Source: Oegoconia quadripuncta
Lineage: Eukaryota > Arthropoda > Insecta > Lepidoptera > Autostichidae
Length of the DNA stretch: 64,000 nt
Assembly (NCBI GenBank): GCA_949316235.1
Contig: OX438747.1
Coordinates: forward strand, 4,836,501 to 4,900,500
Direction of reading: 5' to 3'
Shown: piece by piece, positions 11,236 through 22,559 of the stretch
Layout: each line of letters opens with the position of its first letter
Position numbering within the stretch: position 1 is the first letter of the stretch
Position numbers and translations under genes: made by a program
The notes under the pieces: generated by a model
What the model saw: only the letters and a program-made list of their open reading frames with translations
What the model was told of the DNA's origin: nothing
Database searches by the model: none

Positions 11236-11593
11236 ATTGATCGCAACTAAACTATTGGTTGGTGCTATGAAACAATTCTTTATAGCCGGATTTATATTGT
11301 TGGGAACTAAGTGATGCTTTGAACCTAATTCAACATCACTTTTGCAATGTATATTTGGCCTGGTGCTAAAACAAACTGTGGTAGCGAAAAGAGTAATACA
11401 CTAACATGTGCCAATGTCGGTATTAGTCACAAGTAAGCTTATGCTAAATTGCTACAAATTGACTTCCCCAAGGTAGGACATTAACATGTTTAACATTCCT
11501 AGTAAATGATATAAATTTTAACTTAACTAGGTATTAACATACTGTTAAGAGCCACTTGAAGTTATTTAGAATATGAAACAATATACATACTAA

Positions 11594-14500
11594 TCAAGAC
11601 TTTATTAAAACGCAATCCAGGGCGTGAAATATTTTAAAATATGTGACGAAAGCCTTTAACGGATTGTCAAAGTTGTACAACACGTCGTTTATAACGATGG
11701 AGCAGCTCTTTATAGCGTCTTCATCCGGTGATACCGCAACCAGTAGAGGTCCGCAGTTCAGGCCGAATTCCAAGAACTTTTTCTTATTTATTTCTGTTTG
11801 AATCTCCGAAAAGTCCTGAAAATTATTACTTTAAATAGACATTGAAGCCGAAATAAAAGTGTCAAAACTCAGAAGACAATACACAACTTTTCATCTATCT
11901 CTATTGCTCTCATTTTCATATATTAGAAGCCTAGTTATAATAAAGTGTTGATATTCTCGAAAGTATTGCATATTACATTATATGTTATGTCAAATATTTG
12001 CATAGGCAAGGAGTAGAAAACACCCTAAGCCAAATTTCATACAAATCAGTTAGGTTGAGGAGCTGGTCACCATGAGTTTGTATGATTTTTTTTTATTTAT
12101 TAATTTGAAAGACAAACAGTTGCTTTAATTTAATTTTAAAGAGTTAATTTAGCTTAGTTCAAGTAGTGACAGCTCGTGGTTGGGGGAATGACTGGACGTC
12201 TCGCATTAACGAGATCAACGGTTCGATTCTAAATGCAAAGCACGAGTTTTTCGTTTTTGAAATCTTAAGTACATAAGTACGTATTTGTCACTGACTGTTG
12301 TGTCTTGAGCACGTCAACTTCCCTGTCTAAGAACATGCTATTTAATACTTAAAATTGATAAGAGGTAGATCAGTAAATGGTTAAAGTGACATAAATCTGA
12401 ATAAGCTCGCAATTGTCGCACAGCAACAGCTGAATAGCTTAGTTTCAGCCATATTCTGCGCTTATTGATAGACGTAGAATGTTCTAAGGTAGGTACTTCC
12501 TTTGACATACCTATTGTATTAATCCATCTCGTGACTCCATTTTGGATGGCCGCCATTGCTTATTTTTGTACGTTACAATATTTTTGACACCAAATAGGGA
12601 TGACAGTGATCTCAAAATGTTAACTTTTTTCCATCTGTAAATAAATATAAATACTTTATAGATAACAAAAGACTCCAATTTAAAATTTCAGTAAGAACTA
12701 TCATTTGTTAATACAATCCCGCCAAATCTTGTACTGATGAAAGGGGGAAAACGACTACAAACAAATGATATAATGGTTTTTTAAAAGAAACCATATCATA
12801 ATTACGGTTCGGAATTCAGAGGTACGAATTTTAAAGTAGGTACAAAAAGTGTCAGTATCACTGCTAAGTCGTAACATGGATACGCTGATGTTAAATAAAG
12901 GTTAAAAAATTAAGTAGAGATTAAATATGTAACTACCTGCTGTAAAGCAATCATTAATCCCATTATTATTAATGTTTTATTTTACTAGTAATAAAAGCCG
13001 CCACAGTAGGCCATTCAATATAGAGCTGCATATTGTGAAGTCGATTTCGAGCTGCGGAAATAATAAGTGTTAGTAAAATTTCGTTGTTGTTCATAGATAA
13101 TTATTACCATCAAAGTAAAACATTATTGATGTCTATTCTGTTGTACGCAAAATAAACTAAAACCAATTTTAAATTGATACTGTTCCTTTCTCTTTTGAAC
13201 AATATGATGCGACAGCAAGACTCCAAGACAGGTTTTAATTTAATTTGTTTGCAACACAATCGACATTAATGGTGTCCATTCTGTTGTATACAAAATAAAC
13301 CAAACTAAAACCAGTTTTGGAGTAGTGCTGTTCTAGGAAGAAAGGGACAGTACTACTTTAAAACTGGTTTTAGATTAAAACAACAAAATCGACATCATTA
13401 GCTGATAATTATGGTGTTTAATCAAAAACAAATACTTCACCACGACAATTGAAATGTTACTAATAATGGAGAACCATTGATTAAACTTGTCAATAAACCG
13501 TGGTTTCTGGGATTACTGTTTAAGAAGTTTAATTGCATCATACTTTAGAATATGCTTAAAAATGATTAAAAAAAAAATTCTACCAGTCTGTAACCATCAA
13601 GCCTTTTGAGTGCAGCAAACTCCTTCATGTCTTAATAAATTTGCATGTTGGATTTCATGAAATTATAAAGTCTTGCTGAAGTACTATTATGCCAATTTTC
13701 TTTCACGTGATCAACTGTATCAATTATTTTTCATCCAGAGTAAAACATCTTCTTGCTCTTCGTCTGAAATATGTGTTTAAATGTGAACTCAGAATTTTGA
13801 AATCTTTAATTAGGGTTCCTTAACAAAGTCACTCTGTTAAGTCTGTCTGTTTATTTTACTTTTTTATCATTTATTTGTGAGATTTTATAACATATGAATT
13901 TGTTAAATGTTGAATCAATATTTAATTATAACATTTTTACTACAGTTGTGGTGCATATACATACCAGGGATATTATTGAAAATGACATTAATTTGTTACA
14001 TGTTCAATCAATATTTAATTATAAGATTTATACTACAGTTATGGTGCACACATACCCTGTTGGGGGGCGGTCGCGCTAATGTTTCAACGTGAAAACTAAA
14101 ACTTAGGTTTCGTGTTTTATTTTTTGATTCATTATGTAACAAGCTCTATAGAAAGATGTGAACATTCATGGGATAGCACTAGAACCAAGGGACTGTTAGA
14201 GGTGTTATAGAGAACTATCAGGTGGGCCTCTGCTCAGCAGTGGATTTCTGCAGCTTGAAGGAGGTAAACATATTAGCATGTGTTGTATTAACTAGGGCGA
14301 ATTCAGAATACATAGCAAAGATTATTACTTGATAGACCTAAATTAATTAGAAGTAGTTGCACCACAAGTCTTAGCAGATACAAATAAGTTAGATTGGGCA
14401 TGCTAAAAAAATATTATATTTTCTTCTATTTTTTTTATGAAAAATAACACTTTTATAGGAAACTAACTTGAACTATTATATTTTAAATTGACAATGATGA

Positions 14501-15626
14501 AATGAATAGGCCGTCAAATGCCAACTGAAACTATCAATCATTAAAATCAAAATATATACAAATGGATGTTACTGGCAGGAATTAAGTTTTTTTAACATAC
14601 CCATTGTAATGTATAAACAAGGTTTTTTTATGAAACATCTAAGATAATAGCGAAATCAACTCAGGCAAATTAAAAACCTTCAAAGAAATGTTGTGCTCGG
14701 AGGTATAAATATTTACACAACAAACATATTGTAGATATTTGTGCAATTAGGATTAAATAGCCAATATAATTAGCCAAACATTTTTCTAAATTTTAATTCT
14801 CTTACCTGGTGCCCTGGGTACCTGGGTTTAAGAACTTGCTCTTAAAATTTCCTAAATGCTCCATGAAGGTTAATCGTTCGCCAATTTTTGGGAAAATTTT
14901 CTCCAATGAATATTCAGTAAGCAAGGATAGATGACTCTTCTCCATTCCTTCTTCTGCAAAAATAAACCAACCATAACAGTAAGAAATAAGTAAATATCTT
15001 GCATGACGTCATTATTTTTCTTGTAAATTCATTAGGTAGGTAAGAGTAGTTTGCCCCTCAACATGTCACGTTCATCTCATAAATTGGCGCATTGTGGTAT
15101 CTGAAGAGGTCTCCTTACCTTTTTTGGAAAATACAGTCATACTCTGGCTTTTACCGACTAAAGTTCACCACTATAAATTGGTCATGATTTTAGCCCGTTA
15201 ATACTCAATACATATAAACCTGAATTTTATCAATGCTCACCTCAGGCACTTCGCTACAATATAAGGAGTTGAGCAACGAAAACAATAAACATGTAGGAAT
15301 TACTCCGTGCTAGTCCATTAAATTGAGGGCGGAAAGTAGAGAGACGTGGTCATGACTCCACCGACAAGAGCATAGCTCTTAAATTGAAGAATAAGAAGTC
15401 CATACAAGTCCTTGGGCATTGTAGTTATATGTATACCTCACACGAACTCACGCCCTATTTTTTCCTTTACCGGGTTGCGCCTGCGCTAGGTAGGCTCCAT
15501 TATTACGTCTCAGTTTCACTTGGTACCTTTTGTAAGTATTTTTTGTGACGAATCATGTAGGTACTTACCTTCGAATTTGTTTATAATATCTTGAGAGTAG
15601 CCCCAGCTACTGAGCAGTCGTGACAT
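11594..15626 (-). CDS. Small SAM-domain gene, SAMD3-like (possibly decaying)
   Basis: Three intact exons are read on the minus strand. Exon 1 (15626-15569) has ATG and encodes MSRLLSSWGYSQDIINKFE. Exon 2 (14953 to 14806, or to 14822 with an alternative donor) encodes SHLSLLTEYSLEKIFPKIGE and RLTFMEHLGNFKSKF. Together they give a full sterile alpha motif of about 65 residues, a protein-interaction fold. The last exon (11815-11594) is open for 73 codons, with GLNCGPLLVAVSPDED and YFKIFHALDC, resembling the C-terminus of large SAMD3-like proteins. However, neither exon 2 donor joins the last exon in frame, and the exon that should lie between is broken (13584-13763). Spliced as found, the product would be a SAM-only protein of about 80 residues. 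A pseudogene is the alternative. The SAM call is firm; the family name is inferred. Confidence 0.65.
12168..12290 (+). repeat. tRNA-like SINE fragment
   Basis: The sequence GCTCGTGGTTGGGGGAATGA, then an inverted TCTCGCATTAACGAGA-like stem and a box B-like CGGTTCGATTCT, suggests a tRNA-related repeat. It does not fold into a complete tRNA by eye and is not family A or B. Confidence 0.3.
13127..13267 (+). mobile_element. 145-bp palindromic MITE, old copy
   Basis: ATGTCTATTCTGTTGTACGC...AAACTAAAACCAATTTTAAA at the left is mirrored by AGGTTTTAATTTAATTTG..CACAATCGACAT at the right. It belongs to the family best preserved at 26592-26736 but is strongly diverged. It lies in the intron of the SAM gene, directly next to a second copy. 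Confidence 0.6.
13270..13398 (-). mobile_element. 145-bp palindromic MITE, second old copy
   Basis: GGTGTCCATTCTGTTGTATA...ACCAGTTTTGGAGTAGTGCT and AGTACTACTTTAAAACTGGT..ATCGACATCATT form inverted arms of the same family. The two copies abut, so one probably inserted beside the end of the other. Confidence 0.6.
13584..13763 (-). pseudogene. Decayed central exon of the SAMD3-like gene
   Basis: On the minus strand an acceptor (TATTTCAG) precedes DEEQEDVLLWMKN. The frame then shifts by one base near 13727 and continues IDTVDHVKENWHNSTSARLY, NFMKSNMQIY, an in-frame TAA, and DMKEFAALKRLDGYRL before a GTAGAA donor-like end. W....T..R...... and L.R.DGY.L resemble the middle region of SAMD3-like proteins. 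The exon entry phase fits the exon 2 donor at 14822. With one frameshift and one stop it cannot be used in frame. Confidence 0.6.
13896..14065 (+). repeat. 93-bp direct duplication
   Basis: TGTTAAATGTTGAATCAATA at 13901 and TGTTACATGTTCAATCAATA at 13994 start two similar units that both run through ACTACAGTT.TGGTGCA. The duplication gives two overlapping but meaningless short ORFs. Confidence 0.65.
14290..14670 (+). repeat. Stray copies of the 181-bp array unit in the SAM-gene intron
   Basis: Positions 14310-14400 (CAAAGATTATTACTTGATAG, AGTAGTTGCACCACAAGTCT, TAGCAGATAC) and 14605-14670 (ATAAACAAGG.TTTTTTATG, AGCGAAATCAACTC) match parts of the unit that is tandemly repeated at 19440-22540. 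They are separated by unrelated sequence. Confidence 0.55.
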
Positions 15627-15790
15627 AGTAATTTCTTGATCTATATACTATAAACTCACTTGAAATCACAAACTAACCTTTTTTACGAAAATTTAGACTC
15701 GACACATACTCAACCGACGAACGACTAAAAGTAGTAGACCGAGTATTTCGCGCCGACGCCGACAGACGCAGGGTTGCCAGATGTTATTTT
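15627..15790 (-). promoter_or_regulatory. Likely promoter / 5' UTR of the SAM-domain gene
   Basis: The sequence just upstream of the ATG at 15626 is locally CpG-rich around 15735-15775 (TTTCGCGCCGACGCCGACAG on the plus strand), in an otherwise AT-rich region. No convincing TATA box was seen, so the start site is not fixed. Confidence 0.3.
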
Positions 15791-17180
15791 CCAATTTTAG
15801 CCAGATTACAAATGTTTTATCCAAAATGTTATTTTCTCAAAAAAACAACCGCCAAACTTCATTAAACAAGAATAACAAATAAAATTGTAAATGAGTGTCT
15901 ATAATTTCATAATTAATACAAACGCGGGCGGTTGCGCCTTGGTCAGCGTAAAGCTTCCGATATTGTATGTGTGACCGTGGGAATACCTATATTGCATTGT
16001 AATCGTTTTGTATTTTCCCCAATATTTGTTATTAGTTACAGACTATTTTGTTATACTCATTGACTTTTTCATTTTTCAGATTTTGAATGCACTAAAAGGC
16101 ACTGTTTCTTTATCTTTCGTTTACGGTCAATTCGCCTGTTTAATTTATTTTCAGAAATATTTCGCCAGGACCGCAATGTTTCACCAGAATAAATAATATA
16201 AAATACCCCAATAATTTTGTTTTGGGTCAAGTATACTTTAAAACTATAAAAACCGGTCAAGCGCGAGACCAATGACGACGCTTGTATGTATAGATATTAT
16301 TATTACTGTTTTTTACGTTATAGCAAAACAAATTACGCGTCATTAAATTAATGAAGTTCGTTAAACGTTAAAGCGTTACATTTCAAAAGATTTAACGAAA
16401 GTTAACTTTAACTTGTAATAGAAATTTATTTTTAAAATGTCTTAATAAATCTAATGTCTAATTAAATAGTTATTTTAAAAAAATTGGTGTGGTAAGCTTA
16501 CTGGACTGGACTTAAAAAATAATATAAGAAGGGTGTTTCATTACCTAGGGTTTGTAATAATAAGTTGTCTTCCGTCGGTTTTTCCGGAATCTTATAATCT
16601 TGGAATCTTTAAGAGTAGAGTGAATAGCATTTACTGAGATCGCGTGCTTCATCTTCGGCCACATCATCACTTCACATCAGGTGAAAAAGTCATACATAAA
16701 AAAATATATTATTTAAAGATCAAAATACCGCCATTCATCGTTATCTAACATAAGGTGCATATTACCATTCATACATATCAATATATTAAAGTTATCTGAA
16801 AGCGAAACTCGTAGGCGTTACGCATTTTATGAAACTACCAATGAACAGGAATCCTGAAATAGCCTCAATCGCCTGTCATTTTTCTTCCAGGGTAACGTAA
16901 ATGGGTACTAGTAGGTAATTTGTCGTATTTTTTCGGATCGTAAATGTCGAAACATTTCGCTGAACTGGATGCGGGCCGGCAGCAATGTTGTCAAAATTTA
17001 TTTACAAAAAAGCGCCGAGTTGACTTTATAAACCGCTGGACAGTCAAATTTTGGCGAGGAAAGCTAGAGGAAATATTATTATTTATTATTTTCGACATTA
17101 AGCTTATTAGTAGCTCATAATATAACTGGATATTTACCACGAGCATATGGGGTTTCCCACTTAAATGAAAAAAACCATAG
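15791..17180. other. Intergenic AT-rich stretch
   Basis: Short ORFs occur on both strands but none shows a recognisable domain or clean splice context. No repeat family of the window was identified here. Confidence 0.35.
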
Positions 17181-17183
17181 TTT

Positions 17184-18000
17184 AAGAACTTTAGCTGTTG
17201 TCGCTAAGTTCTTGTTAGTTAATTTTGCTAAAGACATTCGCCCTCAAATAATAATAATAATAATGCCGGACGATCACACCGACTAGCTGGCCTCAAACGA
17301 GAACCGACCTCTGGGGACATTACCCAGAACACCAGTTCCGAGAAAATTTTAAAAAAATCGTTTTCTAAATTCGTATAGCAATAGTAAAATCAAAGTAGTA
17401 GTCGCCTAGCCAAATTGATTGTTAAGAACTTTAGCTGTTGCCGCTAAGGTCGTATTAGTTCATTTTGCTAAAGATATTCGTTCTCAAATAATAATAATGC
17501 CGGACGATCATACCGATTACCTGGCATCCAACGAGAATCTGGTAACGATTTCAGGCGGTATTACCCAGATGACCCAATTCCGAGAAAATTTAGAGAAAAT
17601 CGTTTTCTAAAATTTGTATAACAATAGTAAAATCAAAGAAATGGTCAGTTACTCAAGTTGTTAGCTAAGAACTTTAGCTGTTGTCGCTAAGTTCTTATTA
17701 GTAAATTTTGCTAAAAATATTAGTCCTCAAATAATAATAATGCCGGACGAAGACACCGATTACCTGGCCTCAAACTAGGATACCCTTTATTACGAGAACC
17801 TAGTAACGACTTTTGGGGGCATTACCCATAACACCCAGACCCGAGAAAATTTATAAAAGATCATTTTCTTAAATTTATAGAACAATAGTAAAATCATAAA
17901 AGTCAGTTCCCGCCAAGTTGACAGTTAAGAACTTTAGCTGTTGTCGCTAAGTTGTTCTGCGTTAATTTTTCTAAAAATATTCGTCCTCAAATTTTAAATA
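17184..18000 (+). repeat. Tandem array, unit about 240-270 bp, 3.3 copies
   Basis: AAGAACTTTAGCTGTTG.CG starts units at 17184, 17424, 17667 and 17937 (spacing 240, 243, 270). Each carries ATAATAATGCCGGACGA, a CCTGGC.TC.AACGAGA block and CGAGAAAATTT. The last unit is cut at about 18000, beside retrotransposon fragments. Some units read open for about 60 codons, but the frame differs from unit to unit. Confidence 0.8.
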
Positions 18001-18059
18001 CAAACCGCTATAGGAACCTACTATCGGTCTTTAGGGAATTAACTACTTATTTAATTACT

Positions 18060-18420
18060 AGCTTTAGCTCGCAAATTCGTCCGTGTACAATATAAACAAA
18101 AATAATTTGTGAATACATTCTATACACTTTTCTATATCGGGTGCCATAAAAACATAGCGCCTCGGATTTGTGTAGGGCCACCTCCAGATCGAGCATCCTT
18201 ATGCGCCTCACCACTTGTGCTACTAACACAGTGGCAAGGCGTTCCGCTTTCCAGTACGAGCTCCCCCGTGCCGTCACCTGCGTATCGTGTGCATAAAAGG
18301 TGACATCCGCGCCAGGAAGGAGCTCGCCCCTCAGCACCCAGTAACCGATGTTTCACAAGAGCGGGCCTAGCACCGAGCCCTGTGGAATACGGTACCACGT
18401 TTTGGATAATCTATGAAGCT
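18060..18420 (-). mobile_element. Reverse-transcriptase fragment, R1/LOA-like LINE
   Basis: On the minus strand the frame reads IPQGSVLGPLL-stop-NIGYWVLRGELLPGADV and TFYAHDTQVTARGSSYWKA, then VAQVVRRIRMLDLEVALHK. The GSVLGPLL box and the Y-A-[D/H]-D-T box are RT motifs. The first catalytic Asp of YADD is His here and a stop interrupts the frame, so it is dead. Confidence 0.75.
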
Positions 18421-18639
18421 ATCCGAGAGGTAGGCGCCCACTATTCAGCATAGGTATGGAGGCATGTCATGGAACTTCAGTGCCTCTATAATGCACCCCC
18501 AGGGGACTGGGGAACTTCGATATTGACCTTAACGACGGTAACCGGTTTCAAGACAACGTGAGAATTAGCCATGACTTTCGTCTTGTCTATGTTAATTTTG
18601 AGACCTGAATGGAAGAAACGTTGTGATATATTCGCCATT

Positions 18640-18900
18640 TACATTTTTGCCTCCTCCAGTACGCAGGTGTACCTTCGGGGATATCACATCCCCCTGAGTA
18701 ACACCCACACGTAATGAATGGGTTTTGACTTTTGATCTTGTCGTTGCACATTCATTATAGCGGCGTCAAACAGATATCTCAACATCTCGTATATCTCGCC
18801 AATCCATTGAGATAGCTGCAGAGATTCTAGAATAGCACAGATTTCGACAGAGTCGAACGCTATCATGTAGTCCATGAATGTAAGACACAGTGGCTGATTA
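18640..18900 (-). mobile_element. Reverse-transcriptase fragment, RTE-like LINE
   Basis: The minus-strand frame reads FMDYMIAFDSVEICAILESL and then EIYEMLRYLFDAAIMNVQ. It corresponds to the D-Y-x-x-A-F-D-S RT motif of RTE-type elements. It breaks down at a stop near 18684, before the GVRQGDVISP region, of which GDVISP traces remain in another frame. It lies next to the R1-like fragment but is from a different clade. Confidence 0.7.
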
Positions 18901-18911
18901 TACTCCTCTGT

Positions 18912-19092
18912 CGCTCAAGCCCATTCCATATCATTACCTACCGTTTACGTAAGCTACATCTCTTACACTCTACGTCTTCTTACTGCTGGGGCTAACCCAA
19001 GACGGGGTATCCTACGATACGATACGAGTATGAATGGTAATGATATGGAACGGGCTCGAGCAGTTGTAGCTCACGTAAACGGCAATGGTATG
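18912..19092. mobile_element. Short inverted-repeat element
   Basis: CCATTCCATATCATTACCTA and CCGTTTACGTAAGCTAC on the left return as their reverse complement on the right (GTAGCTCACGTAAACGGCAA and TGGTATGGAAC). An additional GGTAATGATATGGAACGGGC copy lies in the middle. The arrangement is MITE-like. Confidence 0.5.
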
Positions 19093-19439
19093 GAACGCGC
19101 TTACTACGCGGCAAGGTTGATTCATAAAACCCATCGCTTTCAGGAACACACAAGTCGCACAATTTCAAATTGGAGCAGCTATCTCCATCAAAAGCTCTAA
19201 CCTGAATGTCCCTTGTTTTTTCCTCAATTTCTAAAATGAATGCCGAAAGAAGAATTCTAAAAGCGAGCGTGTAGATCTAAACAAGGAAGCCAAATTAAAT
19301 AACTACCTTGATAAAAAAAAAGAAAAAACCATGGCAATATGCGATAAAGTTGAAATCACACTATTTATCGTGGTAATCTGTTAAAACGAGTGACAGTAGT
19401 CGTAGAGCAGCATTTTGACATTAGTTTGCGATAAAATGT

Positions 19440-22400
19440 GCGTTTTTAGCGAGATCAACTTAGGGAAGTTTGGAATATGTATCTAAGATTATTATTTGAC
19501 AGTGCAAGAATAATTTGAAACAATTGCACAACAGTCTTAGCAGATACTCATAAGTTTAATTGTATTGTATAGACAAGGACTTTTTGTGAATTACATATAC
19601 AATTATTAGCTAGCGATGTTAAAATTTTAGCAAGATCAACTATAACAAAGATTATTACTTGACCGAGCGAAACATTCGAAGTATTTGCACAATAGACTTA
19701 GCAAATACGAATAAGTTTTTAGCGAGATCAACTGACAAAAATAAAAATATACATTAAAGATTATTACCTGACAGAGCACGATTAATTTGAAGCAGTTGCA
19801 CAACAGTCTTAGCACATACTAATAAGTGTAATTGTATTGTATAAACAAGGACTTTTTAGGAATTACATATAACTTATTAGCAGTCTTTTTAAAAATTCTA
19901 AATTATATATTTACAATTGTATTCTATAGACAACGACTTTTTGTGAATTACATATACAATTATTAGCTAGCTGTGTTAAAATCTTCAGCACAACAGTTGA
20001 ACATGCAAGTTCAACTATAACAAAGATTATTACTTGACCGAGCAAAACAATTAGAAGCAGTTGCACAACAGTCTTAGCAAATACGAATAAGTTTAAATGT
20101 ATTGTATAAGTAAGGATTTATTATGCCTTACATAGAAACATGTTAGCCAGTGTGGTTAAGTTTTTAGCGAGATCAACTAAGGAAAGTTTAAAATATATAT
20201 CCAAGATTATTACCTGACAGAGCAAGATTAGTTTGAAGCAGTGGCACAACAGTCTTAGCAGATACTAATAACTTTAATTGTATCGTATAAACAAGGACTT
20301 TTTATGAATTACATAGAAACGTTTTAGCTAGTGTTATTAAGTTTTTAGCGAGATCAACGAAGGAAAATTAAATATATCCATCCAAGATTATTACCTGATA
20401 GAGCAAGATTGATTTGAAGTAGTTGCACAAACAGTATTAGTAGATACTAATAACTTTAATTGTATCGCATAAACAAGGACTTTTTATGGATTACATAGAA
20501 ACATTTTAGCCAGTGTTATTAAGTTTTTAGCGAGATCAACGAAGGAAAATTTAAAATATACATCCAAGATTATTACCTGATAGAGCAAGATTAATTTGAA
20601 ATAGTTGCACAACAGTCTTAGCAGATAGTGATAACTTTAATTGTATCGTATAAACAAGGATTTTTTATGGATTACATAGAAACATTTTAGCTAGTGTTAT
20701 TAAGTTTTTAGAGAGATCAACGAAGGAAAATTTAAAATATACATCCAAGATTATATTACCTGATAGAGCAAGATTAATTTGAAATAGTTGCACAACAGTC
20801 TTAGCAGATAGTGATAACTTTAATTGTATCGTATAAACAAGGACTTTTTATGGATTACATAGAAACATTTTAGCAAGTGTTGTTAAGTTTTTAGCGAGAT
20901 CAACTAAGGAAAATTTATAATATACATCCAAGATTATTACCTGACAGAGCAAGATTAATTTCAAGTAGTTGCACAAACAGTATTAGTAGATACTAATAAC
21001 TTTAATTGTATCGTATAAACAAGGACTTTTTATGGATTACATAGAAACATTTTAGCTAGTGTTATTAAGTTTTTAGCGAGATCAACGAAGGAAAATTTAA
21101 AATATACATCCAAGATTATTACCTGATAGAGCAAGATTAATTTGAAATAATTGCACAACAGTCTTAGCAGATAGTGATAACTTTAATTGTATCGTATAAA
21201 CAAGGATTTTTTATGGATTACATAGAAACATTTTAGCTAGTGTTGTTAAGTTTTTAGCGAGATCAACGAAGGAAAATTTAAAATATACATCCAAGATTAT
21301 TACCTGATAGAGCAAGATTAATTTGAAATAGTTGCACAACAGTCTTAGCAGATAGTGATAACTTTAATTGTATCGTATAAACAAGGATTTTTTATGGATT
21401 ACATAGAAACATTTTAGCTAGTGTTGTTAAGTTTTTAGCGAGATCAACTAAGGAAAATTTAAAATATACATCCAAGATTATTACCTGACAGAGCAAGATT
21501 AATTTGAAGCAGTGGCACAATAGTCTTAGCAAATACTAATAAGTTTAATTGTATCGTATAAACAAGGACTTTTTATGGATTACATAGATACATTTTAGCT
21601 AGTGTTATTAAGTTTTTAGAGAGATCAACGAAGGAAAATTTAAAATATACATCCAAGATTATTACCTGATAGAGCAAGATTAATTTGAAATAGTTGCACA
21701 ACAGTCTTTGCAGATAGTGATAACTTTAATTGTATCGTATAAACAAGGACTTTTTATGGATTACATAGAAACATTTTAGCAAGTGTTGTTAAGTTTTTAG
21801 CGAGATCAACTAAGGAAAATTTATAATATACATCCAAGATTATTACCTGACAGAGCAAGATTAATTTGAAGTAGTTGCACAACAGTATTAGTAGATAGTA
21901 ATAAGTTTAATTGTATCGTATAAGCAAGGACTTTTATGAATTATATAGAAACAATTTAGCTAGTGTTGTTAAGTTTTTAGCGAGATAAACTAAGGAAAAT
22001 TCAAAATATATATCCAAGATTATTACCTGACAGAGCCAGATTAATTTGAAGCAGTGGCACAACAGTCTTAGCAGATACTAATAAGTTTAATTGTATCGTA
22101 TAAACAAGGACTTTTTATGAATTACATAGAAATATTTTAGCTGGTGTTGTTAAGTTTTTAGCGAGATCAACTAAGGAAAATTTAAAATATATATTCAAGA
22201 TTATTACCTGACACAGCAAGATTAATTTGAAGCAGTGGCACAACAGTCTTAGCAGATACTAATAAGTTTAATTGCATTGCATAATCAAGGACTTTTATGT
22301 AGTACATATAAACTTATTAGCGACTGTTATTAAGTTTTTAGCGAGATCAACTAAGGAAAAATTTAAATAGATAGCAAAGATTATTACTTGACCAAGCAAA

Positions 22401-22540
22401 ATAATTTAAAGCAGTTGCACAGTAGTCTTAGCAAATACGAATAACTTTAATTGTGTAGTAACAGACAAGTCATTTTTATCAATTAAGTACAAACTTGTAA
22501 GCTTATATAGCTAAGTTTTTAGATAGATTCATTTCGGGAC
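19440..22540 (+). repeat. 181-bp tandem array, about 16 units
   Basis: TTTTTAGCGAGATCAAC starts units at 20161, 20342, 20524, 20705, 20888, 21070, 21251, 21432, 21613, 21794, 21974, 22155 and 22335 (spacing 180-183 bp), with shorter diverged units before (19442, 19626, 19717) and a last one at 22515. Each unit has CAAGATTATTACCTGA, AGTTGCACAACAGTCTTAGC and TAAACAAGGACTTTTTATG. The centre is nearly uniform and the ends are diverged. There is no coding frame. Confidence 0.92.
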
Positions 22541-22559
22541 GTTAAGAACATATACTGAG

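Noticed and set aside
18047..18398. Overlapping short ORFs on both strands as host genes
   Set aside because: The minus-strand translation contains RT motifs with a stop and a mutated catalytic Asp. It is retrotransposon debris.
19440..22540. Regular repeats that might suggest a CRISPR array
   Set aside because: The whole 181-bp unit is repeated without unique spacers between short repeats, and the context is eukaryotic. It is a tandem array.
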